From Streptococcus oralis (GTDB taxonomy: Bacteria; Bacillota; Bacilli; Lactobacillales; Streptococcaceae), in contig NZ_CP065707.1 of the NCBI RefSeq assembly GCF_016028255.1, forward strand, positions 1,627,001-1,691,000: 64,000 bases of DNA, in the 5' to 3' direction. Below, piece by piece: positions 57,513-64,000 of the stretch. The position numbers and the translations under genes were made by a program. Within the stretch, counting starts at the first letter, position 1; each line of letters begins with the position of its first letter. The notes below the pieces were generated by a model. That model was not told where the DNA came from. It did no database searches and saw only the letters and a program-made list of their open reading frames with translations.

Positions 57513-58580
57513 TTATTTTACCAAGTAGTCTTTCATCTCTTCCAAAGAAACTGGGTGAATGGTCGCTGATCCGATCCCTGGTACCAAGACCAATTTCAAG
57601 GTGTTGCCACGCGCTTTCTTGTCATGAGTCAAAGCCTGATAGAGCTTTTCAACATCCCAGTTTTCATAGTCAACTGGCAAACCAAACTTCTGGCACATAT
57701 CTTTGATAGATTGGGTCATTCCTTCTGGCATGAGGCCTTTTCCCTCAGCAACCTTGGAAATCTGCACCATACCCATAGCCACTGCCTCACCATGCATAAC
57801 CTTGCCATAACCAGCAGTTGCTTCAATGGCGTGGCCAATAGTGTGTCCAAAGTTGAGGTAAAGCCGAACACCGTTGTCCAATTCATCCTCAACCACCATC
57901 TTGCGCTTAACCTGACAAGAATGTTCAATCAAAGTCTCTGCATGTTCCAGAATGCTCTCTACAGAACCATCTAGCTCCGTCAAGAGAGCCCATAGTTCTG
58001 GATCTTCAATCAAGCCGTACTTGATAACCTCACCCATTCCCTCAATCAACTCTCTTTCCCCGAGTGTTTCAAGGACAAGCGGATCAATCAGAACCCCATC
58101 TGGTTGGGCAAAAGTACCCACCATATTCTTAGCAAATGGAGTGTTAACGCCTGTCTTACCACCGATAGACGAATCAACCTGGGCTGTCAGACTGGTTGGT
58201 ATCTGAACAAAGTGAATGCCCCGCATATAGGTAGAGGCCACAAAACCAGCCAAGTCCCCAACGACACCACCACCAAGAGCCACGATTCCATCGCTACGAG
58301 TCAGATCTTGCTTGACTAAAAATTCATAGACCTTCTGTACAGTTGTTAAATTTTTTCGTTCTTCTCCCTCTAAGAAATCAAAAACAGCTACCTGAAAACC
58401 AGCATCTTCTAGGCTGAGTTTAACCTTCTCTGCATAGAGAGAAGCTACATGGTTGTCGGTTACTATAACCACTTTTTGAGGTTGCCAGAGTTCTCGCAAC
58501 CACTGACCAGCCTGAGCTAGACAACCTTTTTCAATCTGAATATCATAAGGATGATGCGGAATATCGATTCTGATTTTCAT
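57513..58580 (-). CDS. aroB: 3-Dehydroquinate synthase
   Basis: A 355-residue NAD+- and metal-dependent enzyme. [34 protein letters not shown] (about 103-122), [20 protein letters not shown] and the metal-ligand [12 protein letters not shown] and HGEAVAMGM motifs are all intact. It follows aroE by 18 bases. Confidence 0.97.
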   Translation of the reverse strand: MKIRIDIPHHPYDIQIEKGCLAQAGQWLRELWQPQKVVIVTDNHVASLYAEKVKLSLEDAGFQVAVFDFLEGEERKNLTTVQKVYEFLVKQDLTRSDGIVALGGGVVGDLAGFVASTYMRGIHFVQIPTSLTAQVDSSIGGKTGVNTPFAKNMVGTFAQPDGVLIDPLVLETLGERELIEGMGEVIKYGLIEDPELWALLTELDGSVESILEHAETLIEHSCQVKRKMVVEDELDNGVRLYLNFGHTIGHAIEATAGYGKVMHGEAVAMGMVQISKVAEGKGLMPEGMTQSIKDMCQKFGLPVDYENWDVEKLYQALTHDKKARGNTLKLVLVPGIGSATIHPVSLEEMKDYLVK

Positions 58581-58598
58581 AGTAGGGTATCCTTTTCA

Positions 58599-59453
58599 CT
58601 ATTTATATTTTTCTGTTAAGGACTGCCAAATCTCGTCTGTCGGCATTTCTTTACCTGTCCACAGTTGAAAAGCTTCAGCAGCTTGATAGAGCAACATCCC
58701 CAGGCCGTTGACAGCTGGATTGCCCTGACTTCTAGCCCATTTCAAAAATGGCGTCTCAAAGGGTTGGTAAATGATATCTGCGACCAAGAGAGCCTCTGGC
58801 AAATTGATACTTTCTGGAACTGGCGACGACTGGCCATCCATCCCAACACTAGTCGCGTTGACGAGCAGGTCCGACTCGGCAATCCTTGATTGCAGTTCAG
58901 AAAGATCTTCTAAAGCATACAAGTCCACTTTAAATCCTGTTTGGTCCTGCAACTTGTCTAGGTAAGGTCTTGTTTTTTCCATAGAAGTTGAACGCACAAA
59001 GACAGAAATCTGACTAATCCCATCCAAAATAGCTTGCACCAGAATGGACTTGGCTGCGCCCCCTGCTCCCAGAATGGTCATTTTCTTATCCGAGATTGTA
59101 AAAGAAGGCAAGCTCTTAAAAAATCCCTTGCCATCTGTATTATATCCAATTAACGTTCCGTCTTGATTGACAACTGTGTTGACCGCCCCAATCAAACGAG
59201 CCTCATCACTCAACTCATCCAGATAAGGAATCACTTGCTCCTTGTAAGGCATGGAGAGGTTGATTCCAAACATCTGGTAACGGCGAATATTGGTTACTGT
59301 TTCCGCCAAGTCACCTGCTTCAATCTCCCAAGCCACATAGACACCATTGGTAGCTGTCGTCTCAAAGGCCCTATTGTGGATGAAGGGGGAAATAGAGTGT
59401 TTGATGGGATTGGCAACAACTGCAGCTAAACGTGTATAGCCATCAAGCTTCAT
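58599..59453 (-). CDS. aroE: Shikimate dehydrogenase
   Basis: A 284-residue NADP enzyme with the shikimate site [15 protein letters not shown], catalytic Lys in [10 protein letters not shown] (about residue 70), [20 protein letters not shown], and the nucleotide loop [10 protein letters not shown]. It overlaps the end of aroD by 11 bases. Confidence 0.96.
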   Translation of the reverse strand: MKLDGYTRLAAVVANPIKHSISPFIHNRAFETTATNGVYVAWEIEAGDLAETVTNIRRYQMFGINLSMPYKEQVIPYLDELSDEARLIGAVNTVVNQDGTLIGYNTDGKGFFKSLPSFTISDKKMTILGAGGAAKSILVQAILDGISQISVFVRSTSMEKTRPYLDKLQDQTGFKVDLYALEDLSELQSRIAESDLLVNATSVGMDGQSSPVPESINLPEALLVADIIYQPFETPFLKWARSQGNPAVNGLGMLLYQAAEAFQLWTGKEMPTDEIWQSLTEKYK

Positions 59454-60120
59454 CCAAAATCTCCCTGATTTTCTTCATGTTTGATAGCGAAATCTGACCT
59501 GGGGCACTCGCTTCATCTAGACTAGCAAATGACCAGCTAGAACCTGTCACATCTGAAGTGATACGCGAAACCTTACCAATTTTCCCCATTGAAATAGTCA
59601 CGTACTCTTGCTCAGGATTGAGTGTCTTGAAACCTCGCGTATAATTCATCAGATCCAAAACATCCTGAGCTGTATTTGCCATTACTGATACTTTGACCAC
59701 TTTCGGAGAGAGACTGGTCAACTCAGACAAGATTTCCATCATGTTTTCAGGTGTTTCCTGGAAATTGTGATAACTCAAGACCAGATTTGGAAAATCCAAC
59801 ATCTCCTCAAAAACATCCTTGTGGCTGAAATACTCAAAATCCACATAGTCTGGTTGGTAGAGTTGGGTCACTTCCTTGATGATTTGAACATACTCTTCTG
59901 AGGAAAGTTCGATTTCTCCTCCCTCAGCGCGAGTCCGAAGGGTAAAGACAAGTTCGCGTCCTGCAAATTTCTCAAAGATAGCGGGTGCTACCTGTAAAAT
60001 AGCGTCCTTTGCAAGAAAGTCCGCACGCCACTCAATGATATCGGCATCTTCATACCTTGTGGCATCCAGTTCTTGCGCTTCCTCTAAACTTCTTGGCATT
60101 ACTGAAACGACTAATTTCAT
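59443..60120 (-). CDS. aroD: 3-Dehydroquinate dehydratase, type I
   Basis: A 225-residue Schiff-base enzyme. EWRADFL near residue 32, [12 protein letters not shown] (catalytic His, about 120-131), and [15 protein letters not shown] (catalytic Lys, about 141-155) are visible. Its ATG overlaps the stop of the upstream methyltransferase gene by 4 bases. It is the second gene of the aromatic operon. Confidence 0.96.
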   Translation of the reverse strand: MKLVVSVMPRSLEEAQELDATRYEDADIIEWRADFLAKDAILQVAPAIFEKFAGRELVFTLRTRAEGGEIELSSEEYVQIIKEVTQLYQPDYVDFEYFSHKDVFEEMLDFPNLVLSYHNFQETPENMMEILSELTSLSPKVVKVSVMANTAQDVLDLMNYTRGFKTLNPEQEYVTISMGKIGKVSRITSDVTGSSWSFASLDEASAPGQISLSNMKKIREILDEA

Positions 60121-61280
60121 CTACTAACCTTCATACTAATCACCTTGAGGTAATTACTGCTTTCATCTTTTTTATTATAGACAAAGTCTGCTGGAAGACC
60201 ATATTGGTTCAAGACCTGATACCTTCTTCCTGCAAAACCTTTATCAATTTGTTCTGTAAATTTCTGGCGGGAAACATTGGCAGCATTGGTACTGGCAATG
60301 ATAATACCTCCAGGATTTAAAATTTCTAGGCTCTGGGAAATCAACTTGTGATAGTCCTTAGCCACAGAAAATGTTTGTTTTTTATTGCGGGCAAAGCTAG
60401 GTGGATCAAGGACAATCACATCGTAGGTCAAACCTTTTCGCTTGGCATACTTGAAATAGTCAAAGACATCCATGACGATGAAACGGTGATTGTCCGTGCT
60501 GAGTCCATTTGACTGAAAATGAGCTTCTGACAGCTCTCTGGACCGTTTGGCCAAGTCGACAGAAGTCGTCTCACTCGCGCCTCCCATAGCTGCAGCAACT
60601 GAAAAGGCAGCCGTATAGGAAAACATATTGAGCAAGGATTTGCCCATGGCTAGACCGTCAACCAGACTCCCACGAACCTCATGCTGGTCTAGGAAAATCC
60701 CTGTCATCAAGCCATCATTCATAAAGACTTGATAGAGCACGCCATTCTCAAGAACAGTAAAGTAGTCTGGCGCTTCCTCACCATAGACATGGGCAGACTC
60801 GTAGTCTAGACCTTTAAAACGAATCTTCTCATAAGCCCCCAAGACCTCAGGAAAAACTTCCTTAAAAGCCTTTACTATGAGCTCACGAATCTGGTAAACA
60901 TAGGAATTGTACCAAGAAAAGACAGCATAATCTCCATAGAGATCAAGAATCAGACCACCAAAACCATCCCCCTCTTGGTTAAAAAGGCGAAAGGCAGTAG
61001 TCAAGTCATCCTGATAATAAGGCTTTCTAGCTTCCTTGGCCTTACGAAACAGAGATTCAAAGAAGATTTGATTAAAGCTAACCCTTTCCTTGCTGATGAA
61101 CCAGCCAATGCCCTTATTCTGCTGAGAAAGATAGGCGCTCCCTAAAAACTTTCCGTCTTGACTAAGAACTTCTACTGCCTGATCCGTCAGATCAATATCT
61201 CTTAAATCACTTGCTTCCAAAAGAACTAGACCCTTAGCTAGCTTTTTTTCAACACGTCTGCTGACCCTAATTCTATTCAT
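60117..61280 (-). CDS. Class I SAM-dependent rRNA methyltransferase (RlmI/YwbD-like)
   Basis: A 387-residue protein: an N-terminal PUA-type domain ([20 protein letters not shown]), a middle segment, and a Rossmann methyltransferase domain with [35 protein letters not shown] and the catalytic-loop [10 protein letters not shown]. This layout is that of RlmI-like cytosine methyltransferases. The probable target is 23S rRNA. It is the first gene of the aromatic operon. The ATG at 61280 lies only 7 bases after the -10 box, with no SD, so it may be translated from a leaderless message. Confidence 0.85.
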   Translation of the reverse strand: MNRIRVSRRVEKKLAKGLVLLEASDLRDIDLTDQAVEVLSQDGKFLGSAYLSQQNKGIGWFISKERVSFNQIFFESLFRKAKEARKPYYQDDLTTAFRLFNQEGDGFGGLILDLYGDYAVFSWYNSYVYQIRELIVKAFKEVFPEVLGAYEKIRFKGLDYESAHVYGEEAPDYFTVLENGVLYQVFMNDGLMTGIFLDQHEVRGSLVDGLAMGKSLLNMFSYTAAFSVAAAMGGASETTSVDLAKRSRELSEAHFQSNGLSTDNHRFIVMDVFDYFKYAKRKGLTYDVIVLDPPSFARNKKQTFSVAKDYHKLISQSLEILNPGGIIIASTNAANVSRQKFTEQIDKGFAGRRYQVLNQYGLPADFVYNKKDESSNYLKVISMKVSR

Positions 61281-61287
61281 AGCTACT

Positions 61288-61316
61288 ATTATAGCAAATT
61301 TTGTGACAATTCTCAA
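61288..61316 (-). promoter_or_regulatory. Promoter of the aromatic operon
   Basis: On the minus strand TTGAGA (61316-61311), a 17-bp spacer and extended -10, TGC then TATAAT (61293-61288). The distance from the -10 to the ATG is only 7 bases. Confidence 0.75.
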
Positions 61317-61482
61317 AAAAGAAACCGTTTAACCATATGTACTTTAGTTTACTGAGTGTCATTTTTGTTAAAATAAGTTTATTCCATTTACTTTTTCACC
61401 AAAACATCCTCTCCCTTGTGATGGAAAGAGAGATTGTAATCGATAAAAATAGACAATTTCAGAAATGAGTATAGAATCTTGC

Positions 61483-61494
61483 GCAAACGTTTGC
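61483..61494 (+). promoter_or_regulatory. MalR/LacI-type operator ahead of the amylase gene
   Basis: GCAAACGTTTGC, a perfect 12-bp palindrome with the central CG typical of LacI-family sites. It agrees with the streptococcal MalR box (CGCAAACGTTTGCG-like) and also resembles a catabolite-control cre site. It overlaps the -35 box. Confidence 0.7.
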
Positions 61495-61519
61495 CTAGTT
61501 CTAAACTTTATGGTAGAAT
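61491..61519 (+). promoter_or_regulatory. Promoter of the amylase gene
   Basis: TTGCCT (61491-61496), 17-bp spacer, TAGAAT (61514-61519), 33 bases ahead of the ATG. Confidence 0.65.
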
Positions 61520-61552
61520 AAAACACAACATTGATAAGCAAGAGGAAAAACA

Positions 61553-63001
61553 ATGCAAAATCAGACACTTATGCAATACTTTGAGTGGTATCTGCCCCAC
61601 GACGGACAACACTGGACGAGATTGGCAGATGACGCAGAACACCTAGCAAATCTTGGTATCAGTCATGTCTGGATGCCACCTGCCTTCAAGGCAACCAATG
61701 AAAAAGATGTTGGCTATGGCGTTTATGATCTTTTTGACCTAGGTGAATTTAACCAAAAAGGGACTGTCCGCACCAAGTATGGGTTTAAAGAAGACTATCT
61801 TCAAACGATTCAGACTCTCAAGGAGCATGGAATCCAGCCTATGGCTGATGTGGTGCTCAATCACAAGGCCGCTGCTGATCATATGGAAGCCTTTCAGGTT
61901 ATTGAAGTGGACCCTGAGGACCGTACAGTTCAACTAAGCGAGCCCTTTACTATCAATGGCTGGACTCACTTTACTTTCGATGGCCGCCAAGATACCTACA
62001 ATGACTTCCACTGGCACTGGTACCACTTCACAGGTACAGACTACGATGCCAAACGCCGTAAGTCTGGCATTTACCTGATTCAAGGAGACAACAAGGGCTG
62101 GGCCAACGAGGAATTGGTCGATAACGAAAACGGTAACTACGACTACCTCATGTATGCTGACCTAGACTTTAAGCATCCTGAAGTCATCCAAAATATCTAT
62201 GACTGGGCTGACTGGTTCATGGAAACGACTGGTGTAGCTGGTTTGCGCTTGGATGCCGTTAAACACATCGACTCCTTCTTTATGGGCAATTTCATCCGTG
62301 ATATGAAGGAAAAATACGGTCAAGATTTCTATGTTTTTGGTGAATTTTGGAATCCAGATAAAGAAGCCAATCTAGACTATCTTGAAAAGACAGAAGAACG
62401 TTTTGACCTTGTCGATGTTCGCCTCCACCAGAACCTCTTTGAAGCTAGCCATGCTGGAGCAAGCTACGACCTTCGTACTATTTTTACTGATAGCTTGGTC
62501 GATCTCAAACCTGACAAGGCTGTGACTTTTGTCGACAACCACGATACCCAACGAGGGCAAGCCCTTGAGTCTACTGTTGAAGAATGGTTCAAGCCAGCAG
62601 CCTATGCCCTTATTCTATTACGCCAAGATGGGCTTCCATGTGTCTTTTACGGAGACTATTACGGTATCTCAGGGCAATTTGCTCAACAAGATTTCAGAGA
62701 AGTTCTTGATCGTCTCCTAGCCATCCGAAAAGACAGAGCCTATGGAAAGCAAACAGACTACTTTGACGATGCCAACTGTATCGGTTGGGTTCGTTCAGGT
62801 GCTGAACATCAATCTCCAATCGCTGTCCTTATCTCCAATGACCAAGAAAACAGCAAGCCTATGTTTGTCGGGCAAGAATGGGCTGAACAAACCTTTGTTG
62901 ACCTCCTTGAAAATCATCCAGCGCAAGTTACGATCAATGCTGACGGTTATGGAGAATTTCCAGTAGCAGCGGGTTCAGTCAGTGTCTGGGCAGTTAAATA
63001 A
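61553..63001 (+). CDS. amyA: Cytoplasmic alpha-amylase (GH13)
   Basis: A 482-residue glycoside hydrolase without a signal peptide. The GH13 motifs are DVVLNHKA, GLRLDAVKHI (nucleophile Asp), VFGEFWN (acid/base Glu) and FVDNHDTQ. It resembles AmyA/maltohexaose-forming amylases of Firmicutes and acts inside the cell on imported malto-oligosaccharides or storage glucan. SD AGAGGAAAAAC precedes the ATG. A MalR-like operator overlaps the promoter, tying it to maltose regulation. Confidence 0.94.
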   Translation: MQNQTLMQYFEWYLPHDGQHWTRLADDAEHLANLGISHVWMPPAFKATNEKDVGYGVYDLFDLGEFNQKGTVRTKYGFKEDYLQTIQTLKEHGIQPMADVVLNHKAAADHMEAFQVIEVDPEDRTVQLSEPFTINGWTHFTFDGRQDTYNDFHWHWYHFTGTDYDAKRRKSGIYLIQGDNKGWANEELVDNENGNYDYLMYADLDFKHPEVIQNIYDWADWFMETTGVAGLRLDAVKHIDSFFMGNFIRDMKEKYGQDFYVFGEFWNPDKEANLDYLEKTEERFDLVDVRLHQNLFEASHAGASYDLRTIFTDSLVDLKPDKAVTFVDNHDTQRGQALESTVEEWFKPAAYALILLRQDGLPCVFYGDYYGISGQFAQQDFREVLDRLLAIRKDRAYGKQTDYFDDANCIGWVRSGAEHQSPIAVLISNDQENSKPMFVGQEWAEQTFVDLLENHPAQVTINADGYGEFPVAAGSVSVWAVK

Positions 63002-63014
63002 ACCTATCAGTTAC

Positions 63015-63045
63015 AAGCCAGATCCAACCGGATTTGGCTTTTTTT
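63015..63045 (+). terminator. Terminator after amyA
   Basis: AAGCCAGATCC (63015-63025) pairs with GGATTTGGCTT (63030-63040) with one G-T pair, followed by T-run. Confidence 0.8.
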
Positions 63046-63055
63046 GTATGCACAA

Positions 63056-63083
63056 AAAGATCTACCCAAATGGATAGATCTTT
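63056..63083 (-). terminator. Terminator after alaS
   Basis: AAAGATCTA (63056-63064) pairs with TAGATCTTT (63075-63083), followed on the minus strand by TTT; it lies just after the alaS stop codon. Confidence 0.7.
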
Positions 63084-63089
63084 ATTGTC

Positions 63090-64000
63090 TTACAATTTAC
63101 CTGCTACTGCATCCAAGAGTTCTTGGATTTTCGCTTGGTTGCTTCCTCCTGCCATGGCCATGTCTGGTTTACCACCACCACGTCCATCGACGATTGGAGC
63201 CAATTCTTTGACAAGGTTTCCTGCATGCACATCTTTTGTCTTGCTAGCTACAAGAACGTTCACTTTGTCACCGATAGCGGCAACTAAGACAAGCACGTCA
63301 GAGTAGTCTTTTTGTTTCCAGTTATCCGCAAAGGTACGAAGGGCACCTGCATCTGATACAGAAACTTGGCTTGCAATGTAACGGTATCCGTTGACTTCCT
63401 TAACGTCCTTGAAGACATCACCAGCAGCTGCGGCTGCGGCTTTTTCTTTCAATTCTGCATTTTCTTTTTGGAGTTGACGAAGTTGTTCTTGAAGCCCTTC
63501 AACCTTGTGAGGTACTTCCTTGAGTTGAGGTGCTTTCAAGGTTGCTGCGACAGCTTTAAGAGCGTCTTCTTGTTCACGGTAAGCTTCAAAGGCTTCCTTA
63601 CCAGTCACTGCCAAGATACGGCGAGTTCCTGAACCGATTCCTTCTTCTTTGACAATCTTGAAGAGACCAATCTCAGAAGTGTTGCCAACGTGGGTACCAC
63701 CACAAAGTTCGACAGAGTAGTCACCGATCGTAACAACACGAACTTCCTTACCGTATTTCTCACCAAAGAGGGCCATAGCTCCCATTTCTTTAGCAGTGTC
63801 AATATCTGTCTCAACAGTTTCCACTGCGATCGCTTCCCAGATTTTCTCATTGACTTGCTGTTCAATGGCGCGCAATTCTTCTGGAGTCACGGCTTGGAAG
63901 TGAGTAAAGTCAAAGCGAAGGAATTCGACTTCGTTCAGAGATCCTGCTTGTGTCGCATGGTGGCCAAGAATATTGTGAAGAGCCGCATGGAGCAAGTGAG
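63090..64000 (-). CDS. alaS: Alanyl-tRNA synthetase, C-terminal part (cut by window end)
   Basis: About 303 residues are visible; the frame runs to the window edge, and the start lies outside. The editing-domain zinc motif HAALHNILG begins the visible part, with [13 protein letters not shown] about residues 116-128 of the fragment, then the coiled coil [20 protein letters not shown] and the C-terminal DHHA1 domain ([19 protein letters not shown]). It charges tRNA-Ala and clears mischarged Ser/Gly. It ends 89 bases from the convergent amyA gene. Confidence 0.97.
   Translation of the reverse strand, partial: HLLHAALHNILGHHATQAGSLNEVEFLRFDFTHFQAVTPEELRAIEQQVNEKIWEAIAVETVETDIDTAKEMGAMALFGEKYGKEVRVVTIGDYSVELCGGTHVGNTSEIGLFKIVKEEGIGSGTRRILAVTGKEAFEAYREQEDALKAVAATLKAPQLKEVPHKVEGLQEQLRQLQKENAELKEKAAAAAAGDVFKDVKEVNGYRYIASQVSVSDAGALRTFADNWKQKDYSDVLVLVAAIGDKVNVLVASKTKDVHAGNLVKELAPIVDGRGGGKPDMAMAGGSNQAKIQELLDAVAGKL

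Overview
The window reads as chromosome of a mitis-group Streptococcus (S. mitis, S. oralis or a close relative of S. pneumoniae). Pointers are the pneumococcal-type gene set (slrA, msrAB, mecA, psr, the aro operon), choline biology (three LicD-type domains and a choline-binding phosphorylcholine esterase), an intact BOX A-B-C repeat, and low-GC coding sequence with strong SD sequences and extended -10 promoters. From memory, several blocks here are far apart in pneumococcal reference genomes (coaA-rpsT next to metG; pyrDA next to gdhA next to rplL), so S. mitis or S. oralis is more likely than S. pneumoniae.

Layout. 0-1.6 kb: end of coaA, rpsT and a P-loop kinase-like gene. 1.6-6.9 kb (minus): metG and a MacA/MacB-type tripartite ABC exporter behind a palindromic promoter. 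7-9.8 kb: glutathione reductase, biotin transporter bioY and small conserved genes. 9.8-13 kb (minus): ATP-cone protein, trmD, rimM, an AT-rich orphan, a MazG-like gene, khpA and rpsP. 13.1-17.3 kb: a streptococcal hypothetical gene broken in two by about 3.7 kb of accessory DNA carrying a TMEM175-like channel gene, a cadmium operon (cadD-cadX) with a recognisable operator, and a membrane protein/XRE regulator pair. 17.4-25 kb: lipoprotein rotamase slrA, then a minus-strand housekeeping run (ABC-F, VanZ-like, rlmN, yutD, sodA, holA, pyrDA). 25.2-26.6 kb: gdhA.

26.6-31.3 kb is the second accessory region, between gdhA and rplJL. It is very AT-rich. It holds a small PH-like membrane protein, a stranded C-terminal piece that looks like a type IIG restriction-methylase end, and a translationally coupled pair of unrecognised genes (813-aa four-helix membrane protein plus 295-aa soluble protein). 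This pair is the best candidate for an undescribed, possibly defensive, system.

31.4-41.7 kb (minus): rplJ-rplL with its leader, a TRZ/ATZ-type deaminase, a heterodimeric ABC exporter, msrAB, a BOX element, thrB-hom and mecA. 41.8-50.8 kb is a surface-polymer locus. A flippase on the plus strand converges on a minus-strand operon encoding LicD, a GT2 glycosyltransferase, an O-antigen-ligase/LicD fusion, a second stand-alone LicD, and a large phosphorylcholine esterase with about 20 choline-binding repeats. Machinery that adds phosphocholine and an enzyme that removes it appear to share one transcript. 50.9-61.3 kb is a long minus-strand aromatic operon (SAM methyltransferase, aroD, aroE, aroB, aroC, tyrA, ylbF-like, aroA, aroK, pheA, psr). 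61.5-63 kb: cytoplasmic alpha-amylase behind a MalR-like operator. The window ends inside alaS. I saw no tRNA, rRNA or CRISPR array and no intact transposase.
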